A stretch of DNA of 64,000 bases from Sophora flavescens (Eukaryota; Streptophyta; Magnoliopsida; Fabales; Fabaceae). Below, piece by piece: positions 10,741 to 21,912 of this stretch. The DNA is taken from the NCBI GenBank assembly GCA_030762895.1, contig CM061068.1, forward strand, positions 81,103,840-81,167,839, in the 5' to 3' direction. The translations under genes were made by a program, and so were the position numbers. The stretch's first letter is position 1. Each line of letters opens with the position of its first letter. The notes beneath the pieces were generated by a model. It did no database searches. It saw nothing but the letters and a program-made list of their open reading frames with translations, and was not told the DNA's origin.

Positions 10741-13236
10741 ATGACTCACCATCCCCAATTACTCTCTAGAACCAGAAATCTCTACAAACTCACCCGTCAT
10801 CGTTCTCTTCTCTCTCCCTCCCCCTCCTTCATTCCCCCAACACCCTTTTCCCTAAATTTCAGATTTTTAACCTCCGCAACCGAATTCACTTCGGTTCCTC
10901 CCACTTTTCGGAGAATCCCAGGTTTCTGCAAAGGTTCCAACTTTGTTGTTTTAGGGCAGCTTAGTTTATTCAGATGTTTCTGTAATGATAGTAATAGTAA
11001 TGGGTCTAAGGAGTGGACCGAGGAGATTGAGTACTTGGATGAGTCGGGTAGTGTCCTTTACAAGGGTAAGGGCGTTAGGTCAGTTGAGCCTGGCCTTGAT
11101 GATCATGTCATGGTGGGTGAGGTCAAGAAACCCTTGTTGAATGCCGTGGCGGTCGCGAAGATCGCTGAGGTTGTGAAAAGGTGGAAGTGGGGGCCTGAAT
11201 TGGAGACCCAATTGGATAAACTCCAGTTTGTGCCAAACATGACTCACATTACTCAAGCCTTGAAGGTTGTTAATGATGGTGATGCTTGTTTGAGTTTGTT
11301 TAGGTGGGCTAAGAGGCAACCTTGGTATTTGCCTAGTGATGAATGTTATGTTTTGTTGTTTGATGGTTTGAACCAGCGTAGGGATTTCGATGGGATCCAA
11401 TTGTTGTTTGATGAGATGGTTGGTGATTGTGCTAATAGTGGGGTTTCCTTGTTTGTTGCGTTTAATCGTGTGATTCAGTACTTGGCTAAAGCTGAGAAGT
11501 TGGAGGTTTCATTTTACTGCTTTAAGAAAATACAGGATGCTGGTTTTAAGATTGATACCGAAACGTATAATTCCCTCATTACTTTGTTTTTGAATAAGGG
11601 TTTGCCTTATAAGGCATTTGAGATATATGAGAGCATGGGAATGGCCAATTGTTCATTGGATAGTTCGACTTATGAATTGATGATTCCGAACTTAGCAAAG
11701 TCGGGTCGTCTTGATGCTGCTTTCAAACTCTTCCAAGAAATGAAAGAAAGAGATTTCCGGCCAGGTTTAAACATCTTTGCATCACTTGTTGATTCAATGG
11801 GGAAGGCAGGGAGATTGGACAATGCGATGAAGGTTTACACAGAGATGCGAAATTATGGGTACAGGCCACCCCCTACTATATATGTTTCGTTGATTGAGTC
11901 TTATGTGAAGTCTGGAAAGTTAGAAACTGCCCTTAGGCTTTGGGATGAGATGAAGAAAGCAGGATTCAGACCTAACTTTGGCTTGTACACATTGATCATT
12001 GAGTCCTATGCAAAATCAGGGAAGCTTGACATTGCTATGTCTGCATTTTCAGATATGGAGAAGGCAGGTTTTCTACCCACCCCGTCTACGTATGCTTGTC
12101 TCTTGGAAATGCATGCTGCATCTGGACAAATAGATCATGCCATGAGGCTGTACAATTCAATGACTAATGCAGGTTTGAGGCCTGGCCTAAGCACTTATAC
12201 TGTTCTTTTGACCCTACTGGCTAATAAGAAACTGGTGGATGTGGCTGCCAAAATTCTACTTGAAATGAAGACCATGGGATATTCTGTGGATGTCACAGCT
12301 AGTGATGTTTTGATGGTGTACATTAAGGAAGGTTCAGTCGATCTTGCTTTGAGGTGGTTGCGTTTCATGGGTTCATCAGGGATCAGAACCAATAATTTTA
12401 TAATCAGACAGTTGTTTGAGTCGTGCATGAAGAACGGCTTATACGAGTCAGCCAAGCCTCTTCTTGAAACATATGTTAACTCTGCTGCAAAAGTTGATTT
12501 GATACTCTACACCTCCATTTTAGCCCATCTTGTTAGGTGTCAAGAAGAGCAGAATGAGAGGCATTTGATGTCTATCCTAGGTGCTACAAAGCATAAGGCA
12601 CACTCTTTCATGTGTGGACTTTTCTGTGGCCCGGAACAAAGGGGACAACCAGTGTTATCTTTTGTCAGGGAATTCTTTCAAGATATTGATTATGAATTGG
12701 AGGAAGGTGCTGCAAAGTACTTTGTCAATGTTCTTCTCAATTACCTAGTTCTTATGGGGCAGATAAATCGAGCTCGATGTGTTTGGAAGGTTGCATATGA
12801 GAATAAACTTTTCCCGAAGGCTATAGTTTTTGATCAGCACATTGCTTGGTCTCTTGATGTCAGAAACCTGTCTGTTGGGGCTGCTCTTATAGCAGCAGTG
12901 CACACTCTTCATAGGTTCAGAAAGCGCATGCTGTATTATGGTATTGTCCCAAGACGGATTAAATTGGTGACAGGGCCCACTTTAAAGATTGTGGTTGCGC
13001 AGATGTTGAGTTCAGTAGAGTCTCCATTTGAAGTCAGTAAAGTGGTTCTTAGAGCCACCGGAGATTCTGTCATGGAGTGGTTTAAGAAACCAATAGTTCA
13101 GCAGTTTCTTCTGAATGAAATTCCATCTAGGGCTGATATCCTGATGCACAAGCTGAACATACTTTTCCCCAGCTCTGCACCCGAAATTAGATCTCTATCC
13201 CCTCCTAAACCCCTCATTGCAGGCAGGGCGGGGTAA
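10741..13236 (+). CDS. P-class PPR protein with SMR-like C-terminus (EMB2217-like), organellar
   Basis: A single-exon gene of 831 codons. PPR proteins bind organellar RNA one repeat per base and affect processing, stability or translation. The N-terminus is rich in Arg, Ser and Thr with few acids, as in mitochondrial or plastid targeting peptides. From about residue 190 to 560 there is a continuous run of 35-residue repeats, for example TYNSLITLFLNKGLPYKAFE and IYVSLIESYVKSGKLETALR. The C-terminal 150 residues look like a degenerate SMR domain: LDVRNLSVGAAL replaces the usual LDxHxxS, and the later TGxGxHS motif is not intact. Layout, length (Arabidopsis about 836) and repeat wording match my memory of At1g79490/EMB2217, an embryo-essential protein. 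ATG 10741 is the first in-frame ATG. No break or indel is seen. Confidence 0.9.
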   Translation: MTHHPQLLSRTRNLYKLTRHRSLLSPSPSFIPPTPFSLNFRFLTSATEFTSVPPTFRRIPGFCKGSNFVVLGQLSLFRCFCNDSNSNGSKEWTEEIEYLDESGSVLYKGKGVRSVEPGLDDHVMVGEVKKPLLNAVAVAKIAEVVKRWKWGPELETQLDKLQFVPNMTHITQALKVVNDGDACLSLFRWAKRQPWYLPSDECYVLLFDGLNQRRDFDGIQLLFDEMVGDCANSGVSLFVAFNRVIQYLAKAEKLEVSFYCFKKIQDAGFKIDTETYNSLITLFLNKGLPYKAFEIYESMGMANCSLDSSTYELMIPNLAKSGRLDAAFKLFQEMKERDFRPGLNIFASLVDSMGKAGRLDNAMKVYTEMRNYGYRPPPTIYVSLIESYVKSGKLETALRLWDEMKKAGFRPNFGLYTLIIESYAKSGKLDIAMSAFSDMEKAGFLPTPSTYACLLEMHAASGQIDHAMRLYNSMTNAGLRPGLSTYTVLLTLLANKKLVDVAAKILLEMKTMGYSVDVTASDVLMVYIKEGSVDLALRWLRFMGSSGIRTNNFIIRQLFESCMKNGLYESAKPLLETYVNSAAKVDLILYTSILAHLVRCQEEQNERHLMSILGATKHKAHSFMCGLFCGPEQRGQPVLSFVREFFQDIDYELEEGAAKYFVNVLLNYLVLMGQINRARCVWKVAYENKLFPKAIVFDQHIAWSLDVRNLSVGAALIAAVHTLHRFRKRMLYYGIVPRRIKLVTGPTLKIVVAQMLSSVESPFEVSKVVLRATGDSVMEWFKKPIVQQFLLNEIPSRADILMHKLNILFPSSAPEIRSLSPPKPLIAGRAG

Positions 13237-15070
13237 GCATTCTTGATTGATATCTAAGGTTAGTAACAGACTAACAGGTATTTGGGATATAAGTGTAAGT
13301 TCAAGGTTATCGAGTGGTGTAACTCTTCATGTTCAGAAAGCCCATGTTATTAACATACGTGTACTATTAAAGAATTTGGAATAATATTTTGAAGATTAAT
13401 GTCCTCCCCCCCACCAAAATTTCCCAGTATATGCAGAGTATGGTTTTGTCATGATTAAGGTATTCTTAAATGTCAACTTAGGCTGCGTTTCTATAATGTA
13501 TTTTAGAAGTAAAATTTAATTTTTGAGAGGATTTAAAATGCCTTACATTAAAATGCTTCGTCCCTGACCATGGACTCGATCTTGTATATCTTCTCTGCAT
13601 GACATCCACTTCACGATGCTTGTGACTTCTCCTCCATAGCTCCAGCTCGGTGATTTGAGGAATTCGTCTAAGATCTACTCAAGGTATTTGTATCTATTCT
13701 CAATTATGCTGAGTCTGTTCAATGGTTTTGTTTTCTTGATGGGTTTTTGTTCTAAAAATTGCTACAATTGTTTCTAGTTTGGTCTATATCATCTTCTTCT
13801 CTAGTAAGCTTTGCGTGAATCTTCATTTAGGATATTCTGCATTGTATTTTTCGGTAATGAGTGGTAGACTTGTGATGTTGCTTATGTTGTAGCTTTTTGA
13901 TTAAAATTCAAGTATTTGAATTTGGGAAATATAGCTGTCATTGGGTTCTGTTCTTAATTTTCTTTTTCATCTTTGATAAACAATTATGAGTAGTTTTTCA
14001 TCTTTTATACTAAACATGTAAGAGCCTATGAGGTGGATTGACTTAAATATGCTTTTAGCAAACATGTAGACAGTTCTGTGTCAAAACATAATGTTCTTGT
14101 ACAATTGGAGAAGGGTTTTGGTGATTGTGGAACAATAATTGGCTTTGAAGTGCTGTAAGTAACATGTTCTTGTTCTTGTTCTTACTTTGGATGGCAGATT
14201 TATTCAATTATTTTTATTTGTTTTACTTCATCACACTTAAAGATGAATAAGATTTTCAGAAGTGCGAAGACATTGTTATTCCTTCACGGAAAATGTAACA
14301 TAGGAAGCATCATTCTTCTAATCTTACGTCAAGCTATATACGTGCAGTACAAGTGTACAATAACCACGAAGCCTTTTCCTACTAGATGGGGTCGACTACA
14401 TGCTATATATGCTGTGAATCCGAAAATTCAGAAATCCATTTTGCTAGCTGTGAATGTGTATACCATGTAGTGCTTGTATGTTTCCCCGGGATGCACAATC
14501 TGGGATGGGAAATTTGGGTCATTCAAGGCAATGCCTGCATACTTAAGGTATGGTACTGCACACCAGGTTGGTTTGAACATAGCATTGAGTTCCTCCTAGA
14601 GACATGGACTCTCAATAGTCAATATAGCTACATTCCTGAAATGCTCGTGGCTACCTTTGCCAAGCGCGAAGTTCATGTCATATAAACCAGGAAGCTCGTG
14701 AATCTGACTACCAGTTTCTTTGTGACCTTGGAAGCAAAATCCTGAACTGGCTGTGCAAGAATGTCACCACTGTTATGGTACCTCAAATTCCAGTTATGTG
14801 CTGCATTAGATTCACTGATGTGGCTTGGTCTAAGGGCGTGTCATACATACACGCCCAATTTGTTTGTTCCAATGAACATAAAGACTTCAAGTTTTCCAGT
14901 AAAGCCTAGAATTTTTGGTTCACATAGAAAAATAAATAAAATTATATATATGTATATGTCTCTCTCTCTCTATGTGTGTGTCTGTCGCTTGAAACAACTA
15001 TCAAATTAAAACCAGTAGGTTAAAGTGTGTACCTCCTTCATTGGCAAAATTCTCATAGGTAAATGTTATA
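13237..15070. other. 3' flank of PPR gene and intergenic sequence
   Basis: The first 200-300 bases are probably PPR 3' UTR. No gene is supported after that. Minor features are a perfect 8-bp inverted repeat GGGCGTGT ... ACACGCCC near 14834-14855, mixed TA/TC/TG simple repeats near 14944-14982, and a short GGGGTCGACTACATG match near 14387 to a motif common in plant retroelement 3' ends. Confidence 0.4.
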
Positions 15071-16767
15071 GGGAAAACAGCATGCAGCCCCCCCCCCTCC
15101 AAAAAAAAACTATAACTCATTAATAATTAATTCTTCCTAATTAATCCTCAAACTAAAAGAATCGGTGAAACGGACCCTTTTGTTGATTCAAAGCTATGAA
15201 GCACGGACACTTCTTCGAAAGTGTCGTGTCGCGTGTCGGACACGTCTCGGACATCGACACTTTATGGACATGCCTCCGACACGTGTCGGACACCCCTCTG
15301 TGGTGTCTCAATTAAAAAATATTTTTTTTCGGCTCGGACACCTCTCAGACACTTCTCGGGCATGACTTGGACACTTCTCGGACACTCCTATCATTAAATT
15401 TTTTTTTTTAAGTCAACTTAGAATTTTGAGATCATGGGTCACAAACCTAAATATTTTTTTAAACAAATATTTACTAAAAAGGTCATGGGTCACCAATCCC
15501 AAATTAGATCTTTTACTTTTTGAAACATAAAATAAAATGATGCCTTTTAGCATTTTTTGTAAGGCTCATTACCATAAGACCTAACTAGTTGTTTAATAAA
15601 ACATGATTCATTTTCTTATCTTGATATTATTTTTGTAAAAATTGCATTATGAAATGGCCCCTTAGCCTTAGTATTCTTTCTGTGAGGGTCATTATGAAAA
15701 TTGTTAAGCTTAACAATATATATATATAAGCGGTGTCCCGATGTCCTATGTTTTTTACGTTAGCCACTTCGCGGTATCGGTGTCGTGTCGCAGTGTCCGT
15801 GTCAGAATCGGTGCTTCATAGATTCAAAGTTAAATTATTATTGGTGATTGAATCTGACCTCTATTTTTCTTAAATCACTACTTTTGAATTTTTTTATTTT
15901 TTAACTTTTTACATTTTTATTTTTAAAAATTTTCTAAATAAACATAAAAAAGAAATCAGAGAAAGAGCTTCGTCTTTCTTGTGTTTCCTCTGGTTTGAGT
16001 AATGTCTCTCTCATAATAGCTCTCTCAAGTAGCGATAGTTTGAGTAAAGAGCTTTGTGTTCTTCCTTGTTCCTTTCTTCTCCTGGCTTCCATCTTCCTTT
16101 TCATATTCTTTTCGCTTCTTAGTTTTGTTCTTCTGTTTGTTTCAGTGTCCTCTCCCTCATATCACTATTTGCAGGTTCTAACTTATAAACTGCATAAATA
16201 CAATTTGGAAAATAAAATTGAGAATGCCTACAAATCGCTGCAATTTGATCCTTTGAGTAGTAGAACCCAAGCTATATATACTCAACATTTCCCCAATTTC
16301 TTGGAGAAAATGGTTCTCCTGGAGACTCCCTGGAATATATATTTTTTTCCCAATTCGTGGAGTGACCCCACACGACGTTCCAGTCGAAAAGCTCACCGCC
16401 CACACGATCCATGGCGGCGGCGATGCGGTCCGTGTAGCGACCCTTGCTGGTTTCTTTTTACTTCTTATCTGGTTTCTCTGTTTTTTGGTTTTGGCTTTTT
16501 GCAAGTAAATTGAGAAAAGATGGTCTTACTCTTACTCTAGTTTCTTATTGTTGTTTATTTCAAAAATTGAAAAGGATAAAAAAGTAAAAAGGTTGAGATT
16601 TAAAAAAATGGATGATCAGATTCAATTATCATTAGTGATTTAACATTTGATTAATGGAAGAATCAATTTTAATAATTCTGTTAGTTTAAGGATTAATTAA
16701 AAAAAATTAAGAATTAAGGATGTCTATTTACACATGCTATAGTTTATGGGGTTGTAAGCTCTTTCCC
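15071..16767. mobile_element. Non-autonomous Mutator-like element (with nested insertion)
   Basis: The left end GGGAAAACAGCATGCAGCCCC and the inverse of the right end GGGAAAGAGCTTACAACCCC match. The inverted arms continue well inward: TTAATCCTCAAACTAA pairs with TTAATCCTTAAACTAA, and further in GATTGAATCTGA pairs with AATTGAATCTGA. Flanking 9-bp sequences AATGTTATA (15062-15070) and AATATTATT (16768-16776) agree at 7 of 9, which fits a Mutator target duplication. The left arm is interrupted by another element (15194-15820). The centre (about 15960-16510) has a GC-rich piece near 16370-16440 that reads as an open peptide on the minus strand, possibly a captured exon. No transposase is present. 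Confidence 0.65.
15194..15820. mobile_element. Nested MITE with TATGAAGCAC termini and GTGTCGG-rich arms
   Basis: The element starts CTATGAAGCACGGACAC and ends GTGCTTCATA, with inverted arms rich in GTGTCGTGTCG / GTGTCGGACAC. The direct repeat GATTCAAAG flanks it at 15185-15193 and 15821-15829. This can be read as a 9-bp Mutator-type duplication or as an 8-bp hAT-type one with a longer 11-bp terminal repeat. It sits inside the left arm of the element at 15071-16767 and splits that arm, so it is younger. No coding capacity. Confidence 0.75.
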
Positions 16768-19050
16768 AATATTATTTAATTTCAAGATGATGTCTGTTAT
16801 TAATCTGAATTTGTTATATAATCCTAAAAATATTTTAATATTGAATGAAAAATAAATAAATGCATCTAATGTCTTGTAAATATGAAAAAGTATTCAGCAT
16901 TTTCTTTATTTAGTCGTTAGAAAATTTATAAATTTTCTTCATTTCATAGAGCCGCTTCTCTTTCTCAACATTCCCTCTATTCCTTTTTTCCTTCTTCCTC
17001 GTCCACCAGAAGGAAGTGGTTTTGGGTCATTTTTTGATCTGGAATCATCTCTCTACATCGTTTTTTCTCTTTTTTTTAATCTAAATAAGTGATTTTTCCA
17101 CATAGATCTGGTTTTTCTTTGGTGTTTTTTCGTGTTTTCGTCTTCTGCGTGCGGTGGTGTTTTGTTCGTTATCTTGTTGCGGTGTCGTTTGGTTTCCTGT
17201 CTTGTTGTGGTGTTTGTTTGATTCAGATTGGCAAATCAGCTTCGATCCATTACAGATTCAATCAAGACTTGGGCGTCAACGTTACAGACCCGGAGACATG
17301 AGTATTCCGGTCACTTTGATTTTGTCACATTTGTAGGCATTTTGCCGTATTATGCTATTAACCTGGGTGCTGTGAGTTTGTTCGTATATTCATCCTTTTC
17401 GATTTTTAGCGATGTTGAATTTGTGTTTTTTTTCGATGTATTTTACCAATATGAATGAATGAATATCTTTTTTTACTAAAAAAAAAAATAGTTAGATGCC
17501 CAAAAGTTTTGTTGCAATGCTTAGAAACAACCACTGCAGTATCAACTAAAATTTAAATTTCATGTAATTTCAGTACCTGATTTATCTCTTGAGTATTTTT
17601 AATTGACTCTGTTGAATTGATGAAATTCAGTAAGTCTTTCAACACCTCTCTTACATATGTTTTCCAGATTCATAAAAACAAATTCAAACTCACCACAGGT
17701 CATAATAAAAGGCCATTATTCTCCTGAGCATTGGATCCTTTGCCATAAACTATTTTGAATTTTGTCACATTCTTGTGTGAGCGGCCTGGTTAATATAGAT
17801 TACAAAACCTTATTAGTTCTTTTTGACTAATATGTTTGACACTTTGCATTAGTTTAAAGAATGTTTTCCACCTGAATTTCTGCCATATGTGATTTTACAA
17901 AATGTTAGCAATATTAGACGAATTTGGAAATTGAAAATGAGACATTGACACACCTCCCAAAATTAGTAGACAGCCACATGCAATTGGGTGTTGAGTCATT
18001 CAATAAATAGAATATTACTCATTTTAGTGTTCCAATGAATTATTGTAAGAATAAAAATAGTAGACACCGTTCAACCATTAGAAATTCTGTGTCTTCTCTA
18101 TTGAGAATATTTTTTTTAAAAATATTAGTGGAGCAGGGATAGACATGCATGATACATATGGAACTTTAGGTCATATGAAGAGGCCAGAAACTGATACAAT
18201 AACAGACAAACACAGCCTTAAGCTCATTACACTACTGTTGATATCTTGAGGATGCTTTTCTTTCATTTAAATTTGATTTAGAAAATTTTATAAAAAAAAA
18301 CAGAAAATATTTTTAATAGAATATCTTCGGTAAACATGTGATGCAGTACATTAAAAACAACGATATCTAATTTCGATTATGAAATTGCCATTGAACAAAT
18401 ACCCTAATTACAACACCGTAACATGTTTTTTGGAATAGAAGCTAAGAAATAGTTTAGACCTATTTCCATTTTTTGGCTTTTAAAACCAAGAAAGAAGTCT
18501 GAGAACAATTCTAAAAAATGATAGTGAAAAACAATGACCAAACAAGTATTTTTTTTTCCTTTTGTTCTTAAAAACAGAAATGAATTTTTAAAAAATGGTA
18601 ATCAAACAGGCCCTAGATTTGTTTGTGTTGCTTTTAGTCCAATTATTTTTGTGACTTTGAGCTTAGAATCAAGGGAATCTTTAAATTGCTAATCTATGTC
18701 CACAAGATGCAGAGGTTTCTTTAATCTAGTCATATTTAATTATGTAAATGTTTATATTTGAGGAGGAGAAGTAAAGTTATTATCTAAAAAACCTTTTCAA
18801 TGAATAAAAGCCGACTTAATAATTATAAATTTGAGACATTCATAAGATGGTTTTTTTTTTTAATTTTTTTTTTCATAAGATGGTGTTGTATCTACCATTA
18901 AATTTTTTGTTAATGAAATGAAATGCCTAGATTTCCCAAAAGCAAAAAAAGGACCAAGGACCTATAATAAATTCTTCATGATAATTCTGAAAATCAAAAT
19001 TTCTTGTGGCGTGCAATGCTATCAAATCCCTCTCCTTTCCTTGATGACAA
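16768..19050. other. Intergenic sequence without a supported gene
   Basis: Between 16950 and 17460 there is a pyrimidine-rich leader-like stretch followed by overlapping short open frames (for example 17228-17458). These could be the first exon of a decayed gene, but I recognise no domain. From 17470 to 19050 the sequence is AT-rich with scattered homopolymers and no structure I can name. Confidence 0.35.
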
Positions 19051-19054
19051 CAGG

Positions 19055-19615
19055 GTATTATTGAACATAGGTGGAAGCCTCCTCCACCCGATTTTGTTAA
19101 GATCAACATTGATGGAGCTGTCAATCGGCATTCCAAGGTTGCAACTTGCGGAAGAATCATAAGAGATGCTAAGGTACTTTTATCAAAGGATTCTCTTGCA
19201 ATTTGGGCATTTGCAGTGTTCTTCGAGCAGAACTGCTAGCCCTGTTGAACGGTCTGAAGTTAGCTAGATCTCTTTCTATTCCTAAAGCTATCTTCGAGAC
19301 AGATTCAAAAGCAATCATAAACTATGTGCTCAGAGGAAGCCGTCATCAACTACCAATTAAAATCTCTCTTGGAAGAGATTATTTCTTTCTTTCATGTGCC
19401 TTATTGGCAAATCTACCTCCAACATACCTTCAAGGAAGTAAACAAATGTGCTGATTATTTGGCGAAATTAGGCTTATAGAAGCTTCTCAGCAGATATGTT
19501 TGGTAGATAATGCTAGTCCAGCCTTAGGTGCTTTTGTTCTTAACGACTGTAATGAGGACTTTACCCCTAGACTTGTTTCTTAGTTTTTTTTAAGCTTCCT
19601 TTTCTATCAAAAAAA
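19055..19615 (+). pseudogene. LINE-type RNase H fragment, frameshifted
   Basis: Pieces in different frames line up with the plant RNase H-like domain found at the end of LINE polyproteins and in many LINE-derived host loci. They are WKPPPPDFVKINIDGA (first Asp), a GRIIRD glycine strand, VLRAELLALLNGLKLA (catalytic Glu), FETDSKAIINYV (second Asp) and NKCADYLAKLGL before a stop at 19479. At least two frameshifts separate these blocks. A T-rich 3' trailer ending in an A-rich run follows (about 19580-19615). The endonuclease and reverse transcriptase parts are missing, so this is a 5'-truncated copy. Confidence 0.7.
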
Positions 19616-19644
19616 ATAAATAATAAATCAATTGCACTCAATAA

Positions 19645-19650
<6 letters not shown>

Positions 19651-19708
<58 letters not shown>
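19651..19708. repeat. (TA)n microsatellite
   Basis: Almost 30 uninterrupted TA dinucleotides. Similar runs occur near 20349-20375, 41161-41210, 42827-42872 and 44923-44940. Confidence 0.95.
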
Positions 19709-19711
<3 letters not shown>

Positions 19712-19785
19712 GATTTAATGTCACAACCATATCCTGGCGGGGTTGAAAAAAAGGAAAAATGAATGAAATCGCCACCAAAGTCTAA

Positions 19786-20088
19786 GTGTGTGTTTGGTTT
19801 CACTTCTGGAGGCACCAGAAGTGCTTCTACACCTGTCAAACGTGATTCTCGTAAAAAAAGAGGTGTTTGGGAACATGTTTGTGGAAGCAATTTTGCATCC
19901 AGAATTGATTCTACCGAGGAAACCTTTTGGATTGAAAAATTATACTAAGTTTTACATCAAACTTGCTTCCAAAGTAAAAACATCCAAACATAAATCACTT
20001 TACTTCAAACTCAATTATATTGAAATCAATTCTACAAAATCAATTCCATCCAAAATCACGTTTGTCAAACGCTGGTCCAAACATACAC
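19786..20088. mobile_element. PIF/Harbinger-like MITE
   Basis: Starts GTGTGTGTTTGG and ends CCAAACATACAC (inverse GTGTATGTTTGG), with TAA on both sides (19783-19785 and 20089-20091). A 3-bp TWA-type duplication with G-rich termini fits PIF/Harbinger MITEs. 303 bp, no coding capacity. Confidence 0.65.
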
Positions 20089-20107
20089 TAATTAAATTGA
20101 AAAACAC

Positions 20108-20231
20108 TGGTTATACAACAAAAAAAAATTGTAAAAAGGTTCCTAGCGAGTTTTACATGAGGGGATAGGGAGAGACCAGAAAGAGCTGACTGGTTATACA
20201 ACAAAAAAAAAATTGTAAAAAGGTTCCTAGG
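20108..20231. repeat. Short direct duplication (~40 bp, 81-bp spacing)
   Basis: CTGGTTATACAACAAAAAAA followed by TTGTAAAAAGGTTCCTAG occurs twice, once from about 20108 and again from about 20189. Probably a local slippage or tandem duplication. Confidence 0.85.
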
Positions 20232-20247
20232 TGAACTGACTCAAGAG

Positions 20248-20320
20248 TATTACAATGATGTATTGTTAGTGTAAAGTTCTTTACACTAACAATCAATCAT
20301 GCATTAATATGTTGTGTTTT
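20248..20320. mobile_element. MITE fragment with TTGTTAGTGTAAAG palindrome
   Basis: ATTGTTAGTGTAAAG and TTTACACTAACAAT form a near-perfect hairpin and are followed by AATCATGCATTAATATG. A diverged relative lies at about 42903-42965 (CTGTTGGTATAAAG ... TTTACATCAACC), so this is a dispersed foldback family. Confidence 0.55.
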
Positions 20321-21399
20321 ATTTTTGATCATTTAAAGTTGGATTCAATAAATATATATATATATATATATATATAATTTTTAAGGTAATTATTATAAAA
20401 TAAAATTTAAATTATATCATATAAATATTTGATTTATTAATTAAGATCTACCTAAGATAAGGCGAGGGATAAAAATATATGAGGTTTTAAAGTGAACAAA
20501 TAATGGAAAGTGACTTTTATATGTGTAATTTTTGTTAGTATTCAATAATTTTTATTAATATGTAGGAACTGAGCGAGATGATCTAAAGGCCTAAAGTGAA
20601 GGCTTGCCTCGTTACTCTTGGACTGACCGCAATATTAATTACAAGATTGTTTTTTGCACACAAATTTAAAATGGGGAGGTGCCCCTTTTAGATGTATGTA
20701 ATATCAAGATGATAAAAACAGATAAAAATAAATATATATAATATTATATGTTCAAATATTACATCTATATTAATATGCTCCACAGTTAAATCATAAAAAA
20801 TATATAAAACCTCCAGTCTCATAGATTGATCAGATCAGTGAGGAAAAAAGTTGGCAGTATCCACAGTCTACAGTCGACAACAGTACACATTGGTGGCGTG
20901 TCTTGCCCCCATTGAAAGCACTCCTCTTCTCTCCACCACACTCTCTCACCAGTCACCAATACTCAATTCAATTCCTCTGTCATGAAAATTTCATTTCCTT
21001 GTTGGGTTTCATATCTGTGTCACAAGAAACGACAACAATTGTGCTGCAAAAAAAGAGAGCTAAATATATATCATTTTATATATATGGTTAAATCATTATT
21101 CATTATATATATAATAATTATAATCAGATGAAATGAAATCAGACCATAAAAATTGTACTGTAAAGTCATGTAATCAAAGTGTGTAACTAAAATTATTGTT
21201 ATGAAAATATATAGGCAGTATAGTAGATAGGTATGTGCTCTAGGGTTCTCACACATAAAATCACAAAGAAAAAAACGAAAAGATAAATATAAAAGAAGAA
21301 GGGAAAATATCAAAATAGTCTCAACCCAAATGACAAAAAGCAGTCCTAAATTCCCAATATCATGTTCCTAACTTAGCTAACCATAACAGCAGACACAAG
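20321..21399. other. AT-rich upstream region of the PLATZ locus
   Basis: No coding sequence is supported. Contains a short TA run and pyrimidine-rich stretches around 20900-20960 that could be leader sequence of the PLATZ gene. No TATA box could be assigned with confidence. Confidence 0.35.
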
Positions 21400-21912
21400 A
21401 TAGAGGCTTTGGAAGAGAAAGATCAATATATTGGTGAGAAGAAAGATGCATGGCTAGAGAAGCTGATGGGTGACACATTCTTTGGTGGTTGTGGGGTCCA
21501 GCAGAATCTCAGGAAGAACGAGAAGAAGAGTAATGATATTATGACACCGGTTTTTGACAGTAAATTGATACCTTGGTTAATCACGTGTAAATTTTTTGTT
21601 AATTCAGTTCATTATATGGTTAATGGGTCATCTGAAACTTATTTTCCATAATCATGTAAATATTTGGTTAATACAGTTCTTTATATGATTAATGGGTCAT
21701 CATGAATTAACCACAAATATTTACACGTGATTAACTATATAATGAACTGAATTAACCAAATACTTGTATCGATTAACCAAGGTGTAAAAAGTTGGTGTGA
21801 ACTTTTGATGTCATAACGTCATTACTCCGAGAAGAAGGTCCTTTGCTTGCACTGTTGCCTTACCATCTGCTCTCACTGCCTCCCTTCTCATTCTTCTCAC
21901 CCTCTCCTACAT
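21400..21912 (+). pseudogene. PLATZ exon encoding N-terminus and first zinc motif, split by MITE
   Basis: Coding blocks 21400-21528 (43 codons) and 21838-21912 (25 codons) join in phase when the insertion and one target-duplication copy are removed. The remaining cysteines and histidines of the PLATZ cluster are present (CLHCCLTICSHCLPSHSSH). With the insertion included, translation stops at 21649. Confidence 0.85.
21529..21827. mobile_element. Foldback MITE inserted in the PLATZ coding exon
   Basis: The ends AGTAATGATATTATGACA and TGTCATAACGTCATTACT (inverse AGTAATGACGTTATGACA) form the terminal repeats. The direct repeat CGAGAAGAAG flanks it (21519-21528 and 21828-21837). A 9-10-bp duplication suggests Mutator-like transposition. 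Inner sequences repeat TAATTCAGTTCATTATATGG and its inverse. Element plus duplication adds 309 bp, a multiple of three, but brings stop codons. Confidence 0.85.

Noticed and set aside
11080..11400. Minus-strand frames inside the PPR gene (also 12195-12455)
   Set aside because: Shadows of the long coding frame with no recognisable content.
14376..14685. Possible zinc-binding peptide (CYICCESENSEIHFASCEC)
   Set aside because: Short, no start context, and the GGGGTCGACTACATG stretch is a common retroelement-tail motif; no family match.
19763..20168. Overlapping open frames of 61-126 codons
   Set aside because: They lie on the PIF/Harbinger-like MITE and its flank and have no domain.
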